64,000 nucleotides of DNA. It comes from an uncultured Moraxella sp. Lineage in GTDB: Bacteria; Pseudomonadota; Gammaproteobacteria; Pseudomonadales; Moraxellaceae. Both the position numbers and the translations under genes were made by a program. Within the stretch, counting starts at the first letter, position 1, and each line of letters opens with the position of its first letter. Positions 52,216 through 62,545 of the stretch are shown in pieces. The stretch is from assembly GCA_943908405.1 (NCBI GenBank), contig CALTTE010000002.1, forward strand, positions 17,860-81,859, read 5' to 3'. The notes beneath the pieces are model-generated. The model had not been told where the DNA came from and searched no databases. It was given only the letters and a program-made list of their open reading frames with translations.

Positions 52216-53184
52216 ATGACCTCCATTCTTAGCTTACCCAGCATTTACCCATCTTACCTTGATTTGTCTGGCGTTGATTTATCATCTAATTTGCCCAGTG
52301 CTTTATGTTGTAATACGTCAAACACCACTCGTTGCCCAAACATCGCCAATCGTCTTATCATTGCCCAACTGTCCGATTTGCATTTGTCAGGCTTGGTTGG
52401 GGTTAATGACAGCTACCACAAATTTATTACGCTTTTGCCATCGGTACTTGCCTATCGTCCTGATTTTTTATTATTAACAGGTGATTTGGTCAATGATGGC
52501 AACAAAGACGGCTACGATTGGTTATTTGATGTGCTACACCAAACCCACATTCCCTTTGCTTGTGTGGCAGGCAACCACGATGTCAGCATAGAGCATAACA
52601 GCCATTTGCCCTTTGAATATCGCAGATTGACCGCCCAAAGTGTTGATGACCGCTTAGACGATTGCCGTGTGATTGATTTGGGCAACTGGCAATTATTGCT
52701 ACTGAATTCTAGCTGTGCAGGTAAGATTGCAGGCAAGCTCACCGATAAGCAACTACACTGGCTAAATCACACGCTTAGCACCAACAACAAGCCTAGCATT
52801 CTTGCGTTGCACCATCACCCCATCAAAGTAGGCTCGCACTGGATTGACAGCCACAAGCTCCAAAATGGCAATGAACTGCTTGATGTTATTATTCCTTACA
52901 CCCACTTAAAAGGCGTGCTTTGCGGACACGTCCACCAAGCCTGTAGCTTACCTTTTGGGCATAGCACCTTATATACTTGCCCTGCCATCGCTCGTCAATT
53001 CTTGCCCCATCACCACCACTTTGCCCTTGATGATTTGCCCTGTGGCTGGCGACTTCTTTATTTGTCCAACAATTTTTATGGTGGTCATTTTGACGGCGGT
53101 ATTCAAACAACCGTTTGTCGCTTTTATCCAAACAAGCCACAAAATCGCGGTGATTTTACCCAAAACAAACCTTATTTGTCTTGA
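52216..53184 (+). CDS. cpdA: Metallophosphoesterase, probably cyclic AMP phosphodiesterase
   Basis: Hydrolyses 3',5'-cAMP in the E. coli homologue. The 322-residue product has the full calcineurin-like set: AQLSDLHLSG, LTGDLVNDG, AGNHDV, LHHHPI and CGHVHQ. The ATG at 52216 directly follows the znuB stop. An unusual 50-residue N-terminal segment (MTSILSLPSIYPSYLD and more) precedes the domain. Specificity for cAMP is inferred; other cyclic nucleotides are possible. Confidence 0.85.
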   Translation: MTSILSLPSIYPSYLDLSGVDLSSNLPSALCCNTSNTTRCPNIANRLIIAQLSDLHLSGLVGVNDSYHKFITLLPSVLAYRPDFLLLTGDLVNDGNKDGYDWLFDVLHQTHIPFACVAGNHDVSIEHNSHLPFEYRRLTAQSVDDRLDDCRVIDLGNWQLLLLNSSCAGKIAGKLTDKQLHWLNHTLSTNNKPSILALHHHPIKVGSHWIDSHKLQNGNELLDVIIPYTHLKGVLCGHVHQACSLPFGHSTLYTCPAIARQFLPHHHHFALDDLPCGWRLLYLSNNFYGGHFDGGIQTTVCRFYPNKPQNRGDFTQNKPYLS

Positions 53185-53234
53185 AATTGTGATAACAACC
53201 CCCATTTATTGCTTCATTTATAACAAGGATTTTT

Positions 53235-53651
53235 ATGGCAACTTCCAATACGACGCCCTACCAGCCAGATGCTGATGAAGAATATATGTCAGAAGCTCAA
53301 TTGCAATATTTTAAAACACTGCTCACCGATTGGAAAGAAGAATTACTCAGCGAAGCGGAACGCACCAAAAGCTACATTCACGACGAAACCAGCACAATGC
53401 CTGACATCAATGACCGTGCCACTCAAGAAGAAGAGTTTGCTTTGGCACTGCGTACCCGCGACCGTGAACGCAAATTGATTCGCAAAATTGACCAATCGCT
53501 GGCAGACATCACCTCAGGCGATTATGGCTATTGTGATACCTGTGGCATTGAAATTGGGCTAAACCGACTACAAGCTCGCCCTACCGCCACCAAATGTATT
53601 GATTGCAAAACCTTAGCCGAAATTAAAGAAAAACAAAGCCAAGGGCATTGA
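53235..53651 (+). CDS. dksA: RNA polymerase-binding transcription factor DksA
   Basis: Works with ppGpp to reset rRNA and amino acid promoters by reaching into the polymerase secondary channel. The 138-residue product has a coiled coil with the tip DRATQEEEFALALRTRDRER, which keeps the functional Asp-x-Ala. The zinc finger CDTCGIEIGL...ATKCIDC is canonical. The start MATSNTTPYQPD is preceded by AAGGA. It overlaps gluQ by 4 bp. Confidence 0.96.
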   Translation: MATSNTTPYQPDADEEYMSEAQLQYFKTLLTDWKEELLSEAERTKSYIHDETSTMPDINDRATQEEEFALALRTRDRERKLIRKIDQSLADITSGDYGYCDTCGIEIGLNRLQARPTATKCIDCKTLAEIKEKQSQGH

Positions 53652-54640
53652 TATTGGCTGGCGTGCCAATTGGGCGATTTGCCCCTAGCCCCACAGGACG
53701 ATTGCATTTAGGCTCACTAATCACCGCTGTTGCCAGTTTTTGCCATATCAAATCACTCGGGGGACGTTGGTTATTGCGTCTTGAAGACACCGACAGCGAG
53801 CGATGTCAAAAAGCCTTTAGCGATTGTATTTTGTATGATTTGGACAAATTGGGTTTACACTGGGACGAATTACACCAACAATCCTGCCGTTTGTCTTACT
53901 ACAATGATGCCAAACACAGCCTAGCACGGCTTATGTATCCGTGTGATTGCACAAGAAAACAGCTCGCTGGCAAGTCCATTTACCCCCGTATTTGTACACC
54001 ACCACCCACACCACGCCACAATCACCCTAACAGTCAAATTAACACCCATCAACCGTCATCAAAACCCCCAAATAAGCTACGCATACTATTGCCCGATTGC
54101 CATTATGGCTTTGTTGATGGCTTGCAAGGCATTCAATGGCAAAACCCCCAAGCCTTACTGGGTGATACGGTGATTTGGCGAAATACTAGAGCTTGTCAGC
54201 ATCGCTATCATCAGCACAATAAGCCCAATGCTTGTAATGACGGTATTTTTAATTATTTATTTGCTTGTGCGGTTGATGACGGCATACAGCATATAAGCCA
54301 CGTTATGCGTGGTTTGGATATTTTGCCAATGACCACCGCCCAGATGTCCATTCAACAAGCACTGGGGCTAACTTGCCCACAGCAATTTTATCATTTGCCC
54401 TTAATCGTTCATCAAAATGGACAAAAACTCTCCAAACAAACACAAGCCACCCCCATTGACACCACCCACCCACAGCGGTTACTTATCAGTGCTTTAACCT
54501 TGCTTGGACAAGATACCAACGACCTAGACAACCTACCCACAGAACAACTGCTCCATCACGCCATTCGTCGCTGGGACAACGCCCCCTTGACGGGCAAACG
54601 CACAATTGGACCAGATATAGCGATACAAACAATACATTAA
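53648..54640 (+). CDS. gluQ: Glutamyl-Q tRNA(Asp) synthetase
   Basis: Charges the queuosine base of tRNA-Asp with glutamate. The frame opens with a TTG that overlaps the dksA stop; a GTG five codons later is possible. The 330-residue product has the HIGH-type motif in APSPTGRLHLGSLITAV, the KLSKQ form of KMSKS, and a class I glutamyl synthetase fold without an anticodon domain. A zinc-binding CDCTRKQL...PRICTP region lies near residue 100. dksA-gluQ linkage is common. Confidence 0.93.
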   Translation: MILAGVPIGRFAPSPTGRLHLGSLITAVASFCHIKSLGGRWLLRLEDTDSERCQKAFSDCILYDLDKLGLHWDELHQQSCRLSYYNDAKHSLARLMYPCDCTRKQLAGKSIYPRICTPPPTPRHNHPNSQINTHQPSSKPPNKLRILLPDCHYGFVDGLQGIQWQNPQALLGDTVIWRNTRACQHRYHQHNKPNACNDGIFNYLFACAVDDGIQHISHVMRGLDILPMTTAQMSIQQALGLTCPQQFYHLPLIVHQNGQKLSKQTQATPIDTTHPQRLLISALTLLGQDTNDLDNLPTEQLLHHAIRRWDNAPLTGKRTIGPDIAIQTIH

Positions 54641-54704
54641 CCAAACAGCAACTTTTGTCTTCACTGGTACTTTTTGGTATTTGTTCTGTTACTCAGTTTC
54701 TGAC

Positions 54705-55868
54705 TTAGTATTCTCTGTTTTCACCTGCTTTGGCAATAATTGGGCTTTGCTGATTGACTTTTAAGGCAATGGCAATCATTATCACAGAAAACAACATTGA
54801 TGACCCCCCATAGCTAAAAAACGGTAAGGTGAGCCCTTTGGTTGGCAACATCCCCATATTCATTCCTGCATTGATACACACTTGCCCAAAAATAATCACA
54901 CAAAAGCCAAAAACCATATAGCTTAATTTTAGCTGACGGCGAACCAACGCCTTATAGCTAATTCTTAGCATTGCAATAATAATAATAAATTCTAAAATAA
55001 TCACAGCAGCCACGCCCAAAAACCCAAGTTCTTCACCCGTGATTGCCAATAAAAAATCGGTATGAGCTTCTGGCAAATGAGCCAGCTTTTGTACACTATT
55101 GCCATAACCCACCCCACTAAACTCACCCCGCCCAAAGGCAATCAAACTGCGAGACAACTGATAATCACTGTCTAGCACGTCATCAAAAGGGTCAACAAAA
55201 GACATCAAGCGAGCTTGACGGTACTCCGCCTGCCACAAGCCCGCCGCCGCCAATAAGCCCAAAAACACCGTCAATAACGCAAATTGCCCAAGCGGTGCAC
55301 CGCCCACAAATAGCATTACCAGCATTGTTGCCCCAATCACCATAATAGAGCCATAATCAGGCTGAAAGTATAAGGCAATTAAAATGGGGATATACCAAAC
55401 CATCAGCCGTGTTCCTGCCAGCAAAATACTGCGATACCGCAACTCTGATGAACGCCTGTGCATAAATTCAGCAACCACCATCACCAAAAATACTTTGGCA
55501 AGCTCAGCAGGTTGAAAGCTAAAGCCAAATAAGCTAAGCCAGCGTTTTGAGCCGTTAATACTTTGTCCAAAAATCAAGGTAGAAAACAGCAACAACACAG
55601 TAAACACAAATATGCCCAAAAGCACATTGTGGTTAAAATGATATTTTAACGGCACTTGATAGACCATCGCCCCCACCGCAATCGCAATGCTCATATAGCC
55701 AAGTTGCGACCAAAAAAACTTCAAATCGGCAAGATGACGATTCATCGCATAAGGAATGGACGCTGATGCCACCATCAGCAAACTTAACATCATTAGCCCC
55801 CCAAGTGCCACAATAAGGCAAGTGCGAGCTGATGGCAAATAAGCAAGGATACGGTCAAAGACAGACAT
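54705..55868 (-). CDS. ftsW: Cell division peptidoglycan glycosyltransferase FtsW
   Basis: SEDS-family polymerase of the divisome. The ATG at 55868 gives 387 residues; a GTG lies two codons upstream. About ten transmembrane helices are visible. The family motifs FQPAELAKVFLV, QPDYGSIMV, and AHTDFLLAITGEELGF, then NMGMLPTKGLTLPFFSYGGS, are present. It is 104 bp after murD; the two are probably cotranscribed. Confidence 0.95.
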   Translation of the reverse strand: MSVFDRILAYLPSARTCLIVALGGLMMLSLLMVASASIPYAMNRHLADLKFFWSQLGYMSIAIAVGAMVYQVPLKYHFNHNVLLGIFVFTVLLLFSTLIFGQSINGSKRWLSLFGFSFQPAELAKVFLVMVVAEFMHRRSSELRYRSILLAGTRLMVWYIPILIALYFQPDYGSIMVIGATMLVMLFVGGAPLGQFALLTVFLGLLAAAGLWQAEYRQARLMSFVDPFDDVLDSDYQLSRSLIAFGRGEFSGVGYGNSVQKLAHLPEAHTDFLLAITGEELGFLGVAAVIILEFIIIIAMLRISYKALVRRQLKLSYMVFGFCVIIFGQVCINAGMNMGMLPTKGLTLPFFSYGGSSMLFSVIMIAIALKVNQQSPIIAKAGENREY

Positions 55869-55972
55869 AAGCACTCAATCTAAAAAGTCCATTATAACAA
55901 AATTGCACTGCTTTGGCGGAGAAAGCATCAATTAACACAAAACCCATCAGCCCAAACCTTAGCCAAAAAACA

Positions 55973-57541
55973 TCAATCGCCCAAGGCTTGCACCATCGCC
56001 ACAAACCGCTCGCCCCGATCGCTATAACCCAAAAATTCATCAAAACTGGCACAAGCAGGCGATAATAGCACGCAAGGGGCATTTAACAAACTGGCGGTCT
56101 GCACCGCTTCAAACAATGTCTTACGCTGTATTATTGGGCAAGTTGTTTTAGCTTGTGTTAAATCATCGGCGATTTTTTTGCCATCTTGCCCAAAACAAAC
56201 CACGCTATGCCCATAGCGATTGACCCAATCCGCCATTTCACCAAATACCTGACCTTTGGCTTGTCCGCCCAATAACAACACCAATGACCGCTCGCCATAC
56301 ACCGCCCCAAGTCCCAAAATTGCTGCCAATGTCGCCCCAATATTGGTGCCTTTAGAATCATTAAAGTAATCACACCCTGCCACGGTTTTGACAAATTGGC
56401 AACGATGGGGCAAGCCTGCAAATGCCTGTAATGTCTTAAGCATTGATGCCATTGTAATACCCATCCGCTCACCAATCGCCAAAGCAAACAAGGCATTGGT
56501 CAAATTATGCTTACCCTTAATCAGCAGGTCGTCGCTTGCCAGTATTGGGGTATTGTTTTTGGCAAGCCACAACTGACCCTCAATATCAATAAGCCCATAA
56601 TCCACCAAGCCATCGTCTGCTAATTTGCCATTGCTATTTTTGCTATTGCTGTTTTTGCCATCGCCCTTGCTATTGCTATTGTCGCCACTGTCGCTGTTAT
56701 CGCTTTGTACCACGACATAATCCTTGCCAGCAAATACCGCCTGACAAGCGTCAAATAATTGGTTGTCATCTTGATTAACAATCGCCACTTTCGCCCCATC
56801 AAAAATACGCAATTTGGCAGTCAAGTAATTCTCCATCGTGCCGTGGCGATCCAAATGGTCGGCGGATAAATTCAAAATGGTGGCAACCTTTGCCCCAAGA
56901 CCCGTTACCGCTTCCAACTGAAAACTTGACAATTCAAGCACCGCAATTTTAATGTCTTTTTCAAGCAGTGATAAAGCAGGTATACCAATATTGCCACCAA
57001 CACCAACGCTAAGCCCTGCATCGCTTGCCATCTGCCCAACCAGCGTGGTTACCGTGCTTTTGGCATTAGAACCTGTAATCGCTACAATATCAATCCCTCG
57101 TGCGTGGCATTCATCGACAAATAATTGAATATCACTCACGATAGGCACGCCTGCTTGTTTTGCCTCAACAATAGCAGGGTGGTCAGGATTGACACCAGGG
57201 CTTATAATGATTTTTTTGACTTGTGTTAAAATGTTGCTATCAAATCCACCAAAATGCGTAGCAACGCCGTTTGGCAATTGCTTAGCAAGGGGGGGCGAGC
57301 TATTCATATCCATCACCAGCACCGACCTGCCACGCTGATATAAATAATCCACCGCCGACAAGCCTGACGCTCCCAAGCCTAGCACCACAACGGTTTTTTT
57401 GTAGCTAGTCTGGTCATTGTTGGCATTGTCTTTGGTCTTGTTGTTTTGTAGATTGGCTGGATTGTCGTTTTTTGGGCTGTTTTGATGGTTGATGATTGAT
57501 AGGTTGATGGATTGATGGGTTGATGGTTGATGGCTTGACAT
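55973..57541 (-). CDS. murD: UDP-N-acetylmuramoylalanine-D-glutamate ligase with extra segments
   Basis: Adds D-glutamate in peptidoglycan precursor synthesis. The Rossmann start is KTVVVLGLGASGLSAVDYL and the ATP loop is AITGSNAKSTVTTL near residue 155; LSADHLDRHG and the C-terminal LLSPACASFDEF are canonical. The 522-residue product is about 75 longer than usual. An Asn/Ser/Gln/His-rich N-terminal extension covers residues 1-47, and a Ser/Asn/Gly/Lys low-complexity insertion (SDNSDSGDNSNSKGD and more) covers about 280-305. The first ATG inside the conserved part is much further in, so the extension is likely translated. Confidence 0.93.
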   Translation of the reverse strand: MSSHQPSTHQSINLSIINHQNSPKNDNPANLQNNKTKDNANNDQTSYKKTVVVLGLGASGLSAVDYLYQRGRSVLVMDMNSSPPLAKQLPNGVATHFGGFDSNILTQVKKIIISPGVNPDHPAIVEAKQAGVPIVSDIQLFVDECHARGIDIVAITGSNAKSTVTTLVGQMASDAGLSVGVGGNIGIPALSLLEKDIKIAVLELSSFQLEAVTGLGAKVATILNLSADHLDRHGTMENYLTAKLRIFDGAKVAIVNQDDNQLFDACQAVFAGKDYVVVQSDNSDSGDNSNSKGDGKNSNSKNSNGKLADDGLVDYGLIDIEGQLWLAKNNTPILASDDLLIKGKHNLTNALFALAIGERMGITMASMLKTLQAFAGLPHRCQFVKTVAGCDYFNDSKGTNIGATLAAILGLGAVYGERSLVLLLGGQAKGQVFGEMADWVNRYGHSVVCFGQDGKKIADDLTQAKTTCPIIQRKTLFEAVQTASLLNAPCVLLSPACASFDEFLGYSDRGERFVAMVQALGD

Positions 57542-57606
57542 TTAACACTCCATTGACAAAAATATATCATACCGCCAAATGCTTTTTTTTACCAGCATTT
57601 GATAAC

Positions 57607-57635
57607 TTGCAAAAACCTTATCAAGCCTTTATAAT
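57607..57635 (+). promoter_or_regulatory. glnB promoter
   Basis: TTGCAA (57607-57612), a 17-nt spacer and a perfect TATAAT (57630-57635). Transcription would start about 50 nt before glnB. No sigma-54 GG-N10-GC pattern was noticed. Confidence 0.65.
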
Positions 57636-57646
57636 CCTATAATTAA

Positions 57647-58033
<387 letters not shown>

Positions 58034-58446
58034 GTCGTTTTTGAAGGCTATGGACTTATTTTTATCCATCCATTTGTTTTTATAGATACTTTTTTTATAG
58101 ATATTTTTTTATAGATATTTTTGCCCCACAGCGACAATCCAAAAACCCAAAAAAAAGCCATCGCCTTAAAAGCAATGGCATTTATATTGGTTCAATAAGT
58201 ATATTGGTTTAATGACTATTTTGATTTATAAACTTTGATTTAATAAACGCTTATGTTTACAAACTGTATTTACAAATTATACTTACATTATTTAGCTTAA
58301 AAACTTAAATGATTTAACTAAAATCATTTAACTGGCAATCATTTAACCGGCTTGTTTTTTAGCATCAAACAACTGAATAGTTAAAAAAATGGTTAAAAAA
58401 CCGTTAAATAGTTAAACAGCTAAATAAACGTTAAATAATTGAACAG
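58034..58446. other. Spacer after glnB with repeats and a terminator hairpin
   Basis: 413 bp. Near-identical units of TTTTTTTATAGATAT are arranged in tandem three times at 58077-58122. A hairpin GCCAT...ATGGC (58157-58180) has a long T run on the minus side, so it can end transcription of the DUF2147 gene. Further A/T-rich segments with repeated GTTAAATAGTTAAACAG-like pieces lie at 58380-58440. Confidence 0.6.
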
Positions 58447-58875
58447 CTATTGTTTTTTCCAAGTTTGACTACGTCCAATCACTTTGCCAAACACTTTATA
58501 ACCGCCCTTTAAATACAAAGTATCACCTTGCAAAGTTGCAGTCAAATTATAGGTTTGGTTGTTGGTTGGGTCGGTAATGCTACCGCCAGCGTATTTGCCA
58601 TTGCCTGTCGCTCTTAGCCCTGTGATGACGGTTTTACCGACGTATTGCTTGGCTTTATCAGTATTGCCTGAAATAATTTTGCCAGTATAAACCCCGCCAT
58701 TATCCACAATTTGCACCACCGCTTTGGGCTTGCCATCTTCATAAGTTTGCCAGTTGCCCGCCAATTCATTAGCAAAAGCCAATGATGAAACGCCCATTGT
58801 TGCCACTAAGGCTGTTTTTAGTAGTATGCTTTTTAAGGTTTTGTTGCTTTTTATGGTTTTGTTTAGGGTTGTCAT
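58447..58875 (-). CDS. DUF2147 domain secreted protein
   Basis: A 142-residue exported protein. A signal peptide with a hydrophobic core (ILLKTALVATMGVSSLAFA) precedes ELAGNWQTYEDG, which begins the DUF2147 domain (lipocalin-like small beta-barrel). TYNLTATLQGDTLYLKGGYKVFGK fits the family's end. The long N-terminus (MTTLNKTIKSNKTLKSI) is unusually rich in Thr, Asn and Lys. DUF2147 has no known function. Confidence 0.85.
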   Translation of the reverse strand: MTTLNKTIKSNKTLKSILLKTALVATMGVSSLAFANELAGNWQTYEDGKPKAVVQIVDNGGVYTGKIISGNTDKAKQYVGKTVITGLRATGNGKYAGGSITDPTNNQTYNLTATLQGDTLYLKGGYKVFGKVIGRSQTWKKQ

Positions 58876-59113
58876 AACCGCTCCTAATTTTTCACTTGAT
58901 TTATTAAATTTATTTATTAAATTTGCTCAGTGAATTACTTAAAGTTAATTGGTAAAAGTTTACATTTGTAAATTTAATTATACGGCAAAAATTGCTTAGC
59001 ACAACCAAAATTTTTCTAATTTTGTATTGTTTTTGTAAATCACTGATGGATTTTGTGTGGTCTTATGATTTGTGTGGTCTTGTGACACAACACCATCACA
59101 ACAGCAAAGGGCT

Positions 59114-59995
59114 TTATGTGGTTGTTTGCAATGCCTGCCATAATGCCGTAATGATTTGAACGATAACACTGAGCCAATCGTCGCCTGCCAGCTCTTCACT
59201 GTCATCATCACGAGAATCTAAGTCAAAAACCGCTGGGTCAAATTGGGCGGTGGTCGTCGGAAAAACTTGCACCCCCACACGGCGAGTTAATTCATCAATA
59301 GCAATCACCTCATAGGTCATACTGCCATCGTTGGGCGAAAAATACGCCCCAGCCAAATTTTGCTTGGGAAAATACACCGCCTTATACAGATGGCTTGGCA
59401 CAACCATATCGTGTAGCATTTTAGGTTCACCTAAAAACGCCGTCCCTGTAACCATATAGCTTTCGCCATAGCGATGCGTTAGTGTGCGAGTATGCGACTC
59501 AATTTGTCGCCACACCCCCCGATTATGCTCGCTGTTTTGGGGTACGATATTGGCAAGGCTAAAACTGTCATATTGGCGTTGTCTGTCAGGCATATCGCCA
59601 TTGGGTACCAGATGCCCACGGTCGTAGCCTGAATGCTTATAATCGTCCAAACTGGCTTGCTCATCTTTTGGCAAACAGCTCTCGGAGCGAAAACTATCCT
59701 TACGAGACAACGTGCGAGCATTGACAATGTCATCTTTGGTTAGATGGTGAGCAGAATACAACGTTGTATTGGCAACGCCTGAATATAGGCTTGCAAATGC
59801 CGAAAAACACAAAGGATACTGCTCTTTGCCACTGGGGTCAAAAACGCTGTTTGGTGGTACGCCTTGCCAAAAATGCTGAGGGCATTGATTAAAATTGGTG
59901 ATACAGCCAGTACCCGCCCAAGCCACCGAGCCAACAATTAACCCAACAAATTGTAGCATAACCACAACTACGCTTAATCGCCAAAATTTCGTCAT
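59114..59995 (-). CDS. DNA/RNA non-specific endonuclease (NUC1 family), secreted
   Basis: A 293-residue protein with a signal peptide (VVVMLQFVGLIVGSVAWA). The active-site DRGHLVPNGDMPDRQ contains the catalytic histidine, and the metal-binding asparagine lies in NIVPQNSEHNRGVW with the downstream IESHTRTL. This is the Serratia nuclease type fold. The C-terminal tail of about 40 residues is acidic. Such enzymes degrade environmental DNA in the periplasm or outside; no immunity gene is visible beside it. Confidence 0.9.
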   Translation of the reverse strand: MTKFWRLSVVVVMLQFVGLIVGSVAWAGTGCITNFNQCPQHFWQGVPPNSVFDPSGKEQYPLCFSAFASLYSGVANTTLYSAHHLTKDDIVNARTLSRKDSFRSESCLPKDEQASLDDYKHSGYDRGHLVPNGDMPDRQRQYDSFSLANIVPQNSEHNRGVWRQIESHTRTLTHRYGESYMVTGTAFLGEPKMLHDMVVPSHLYKAVYFPKQNLAGAYFSPNDGSMTYEVIAIDELTRRVGVQVFPTTTAQFDPAVFDLDSRDDDSEELAGDDWLSVIVQIITALWQALQTTT

Positions 59996-60054
59996 TTGAT
60001 TGTCATTGTGTTAAAATCATAAGCTTAACAAATTTTGAATAATAAATAAAGCCA

Positions 60055-61227
60055 ATGCCAATCAAGCCAAGCACAAATAATCAATTATCAACCCCTTTAG
60101 CCACCGATAAAATTGCTTTGAATGAGCTTACCCTTAATGAGCTTAACTTTAGCAACAATATCCTAAACTGGTTTGCCAAGCACGGTCGCCATCATCTGCC
60201 TTGGCAAGTGCCTGACCCCTACCGTGTTTGGGTGTCTGAGATTATGCTCCAGCAAACCCAAGTGGCAACCGTTATGGGCTATTACCACCGTTTTATGGCA
60301 CGGTTTGATAGCTTGCAATCGCTAGCACTCGCCCCTTTAGATGACGTGATGGCACATTGGGCAGGGCTTGGTTATTATAGCCGTGCCAGAAATTTACACC
60401 AAACCGCCAAAGACTTGCACGCCATCATCAAAGAAACAGGGGATTATCCGCAAACGCTTGATGAGTGGCAAGCCCTTGCAGGCATTGGACGCAGTACCGC
60501 TGGGGCGATTTTGGCGATGGGACTTGGCAAATTTGGGGTGATTTGTGATGGCAATGTTAAGCGAGTACTAACCCGCCATTTTGCCATTGCTGGCGACATC
60601 ACCAAATCTGCCACCGACAAGCAATTATGGCAAATCGCAGAACGGCTCACCCCAAAAACAAATAGTGGCAATTATGCCCAAGCAATGATGGATTTGGGGG
60701 CAACGCTATGCACTCGCACTCGCCCCAACTGCCCCGCCTGCCCCATACAAAGCACCTGCCAAGCCTACAATCAAGGCACACCCACCGCCTATCCTGTCAA
60801 AGCCAAAAAGACCAACAAACCCACCCACCACGCCAGTGCTTTATATATTTGCCACCAAGGCAAAGTACTATTTATCAAACGCCCAAGCAATGGCATTTGG
60901 GGCGATTTGTGGTGCTTGCCAATGCACACCCCCACCAAGCCTGAAAGTGTGGGCGAGCAAGCCCTTTATGCGTTATTGGCGACATTGGACATCAGCACCG
61001 ATTCCAGTTCAAATCCTATTAGCCTTCGCCACAGCCTTACACATTTTCATTGGAAAATTAGCTTACAAATTATCAATATTAACAACAAAACCGCCATTGA
61101 TGGGCTACTTACCAAGCATAAGCTTAATTTTATTTGGGCAGACAAAAAAACCCAACAAGCCTTAAGCCAGCCTAGGGCAATGCAAAAATTACTAGTCCAT
61201 CAAAATGATGGGGTTGTTCATCATTGA
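60055..61227 (+). CDS. mutY: A/G-specific adenine glycosylase
   Basis: Removes adenine mispaired with 8-oxoguanine. The 390-residue product has the catalytic glutamate in WVSEIMLQQTQVATV, the helix-hairpin-helix AGIGRSTAGAILAM, the catalytic aspartate in VICDGNVKRV, and an iron-sulphur cluster of the C-x6-C-x2-C-x5-C type (CTRTRPNCPACPIQSTC). The C-terminal part is NUDIX-like. A polar N-terminal extension of about 30 residues with NELTLNEL repeats precedes the conserved start. Confidence 0.96.
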   Translation: MPIKPSTNNQLSTPLATDKIALNELTLNELNFSNNILNWFAKHGRHHLPWQVPDPYRVWVSEIMLQQTQVATVMGYYHRFMARFDSLQSLALAPLDDVMAHWAGLGYYSRARNLHQTAKDLHAIIKETGDYPQTLDEWQALAGIGRSTAGAILAMGLGKFGVICDGNVKRVLTRHFAIAGDITKSATDKQLWQIAERLTPKTNSGNYAQAMMDLGATLCTRTRPNCPACPIQSTCQAYNQGTPTAYPVKAKKTNKPTHHASALYICHQGKVLFIKRPSNGIWGDLWCLPMHTPTKPESVGEQALYALLATLDISTDSSSNPISLRHSLTHFHWKISLQIININNKTAIDGLLTKHKLNFIWADKKTQQALSQPRAMQKLLVHQNDGVVHH

Positions 61228-61663
61228 CCATAGCCTTGGCCAGTTGTTCCAATAATAAAAAAGTTAGACAAGGTGGATTTGCTATACCGTTTTTAAAATC
61301 CTAAAACACCCAGCAAAAACGCCTTATCTAAAAGCATCAAAAAACTCAAACAGCATTAAAAAACCCTTTATCCAAAAAAAGCCTTTTATCCAATCAAGCA
61401 TTTTTGAGCAATAAAATCGGCTACAACTTAAAATAGGTTGTTAAATTTAACTTAACCAACAACATTGATTACATTAAATTACAATCAATTACTTAGTTTA
61501 ACCACCAGCGTATTTTTGATACAGTCTTTTATGTTATTATTTTTCGCTTAATTTTAGCCGTTGTTTCAATGATTTTGTTTCTTGATGATTTATGATTTTG
61601 CTTATTATCACCAACATTGTTATTGACATTACATAACCCACCATTATTCCACAAGGAACGATG
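61228..61663. other. Spacer between mutY and the YceI gene
   Basis: About 435 bp with no credible reading frame. It is AT-rich and has scattered short repeats (AAAAAGCCTTTTATCC and CCTTATCTAAAAGC). I see no strong promoter or terminator hairpin. Confidence 0.5.
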
Positions 61664-62233
61664 ATGAAAAAATTTACCTTAACTGCCGTTTTGGCACTGG
61701 CAAGCTTAACAGCTGTCGCACACGCTGAGACGCTTACCCTTGACCCTGCCCATAGTGTTGCTCGTTTTTCTGTTGACCATTTTGGCACCTCAACCAACCA
61801 CGGGGCATTTCACAACCTAAACGGGCAAGTTAATTATGACCCAGTCAAAAAAACAGGCTTTGTTGGCATCACCATTCCTATTATGAACTTAGAAACGGGC
61901 ATTGATGGGTTTAACAAACACCTAAAATCAGCCGATTTTTTTAATGCCGACGTCTATCCAACGGCTTATTTTAAATCTACCCAATGGCACTTTAAAGGCG
62001 ATAAGCCTGTCAAAATTGATGGTGAGCTTACCTTGCTTGGCAAAACTCACCCCATCACCTTGACCGCCACCAAATTTAACTGCTATGACAGCCCAATTCA
62101 CAACGCCAAAACTTGCGGGGGCGACTTTGAGACGGTAATTGACCGCACCAAATGGGGTATGACCCAATTTGCCGATTTACCTAGTATGAGAAATGTTAAA
62201 TTAAAAATCCAAGCCGAAGCTTATGCCAAGTAA
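61664..62233 (+). CDS. YceI family periplasmic protein
   Basis: A lipocalin-like protein of the YceI family, which binds polyisoprenoids or related lipids. The second of two adjacent ATGs (61664) has AAGGA at a better distance. A signal peptide (LALASLTAVAHA) is cleaved before ETLTLDPAHSVARFSVDHFG. Family motifs are KSADFFNADVYPTAYFKS and KTHPITLTATKFNCYD with the usual pair of cysteines. A terminator follows. The product is 189 residues. Confidence 0.92.
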   Translation: MKKFTLTAVLALASLTAVAHAETLTLDPAHSVARFSVDHFGTSTNHGAFHNLNGQVNYDPVKKTGFVGITIPIMNLETGIDGFNKHLKSADFFNADVYPTAYFKSTQWHFKGDKPVKIDGELTLLGKTHPITLTATKFNCYDSPIHNAKTCGGDFETVIDRTKWGMTQFADLPSMRNVKLKIQAEAYAK

Positions 62234-62324
62234 GTCAAGCAAGGCAGGACAACCAAAGTAAGGCAAATAAAAGGTAAGACAAATACGTTAATTACTTAAT
62301 TATCTTTCCTGCCAAAAACTCCCA

Positions 62325-62355
62325 CAAAAAAGCCCCTAATACTGGGGCTTTTTTA
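62325..62355 (+). terminator. Terminator after the YceI gene
   Basis: AAAAAAGCCCC, a 7-nt loop and GGGGCTTTTTT, followed by more T. It is a strong bidirectional-looking hairpin between convergent genes. Confidence 0.85.
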
Positions 62356-62545
62356 TAGCAATTTTATGGCAATGGTTGATAAAAACCATCACCAATATAA
62401 CCAACTAAAACACAGTAAATAAAATACAGTAAGTAAAACCACCACCCAAACGACAAAAGTCGCATAAATTTCGCATAAATACAAACATCATCAAACCCAC
62501 AACACAATAGCCAATATTGACCATCATTTACAAACGCATTGTTGG

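Noticed and set aside
59114..59995. Toxin-immunity or defence role for the NUC1 nuclease
   Set aside because: It has a signal peptide and no small partner gene beside it, so a scavenging secreted nuclease is the simpler reading.
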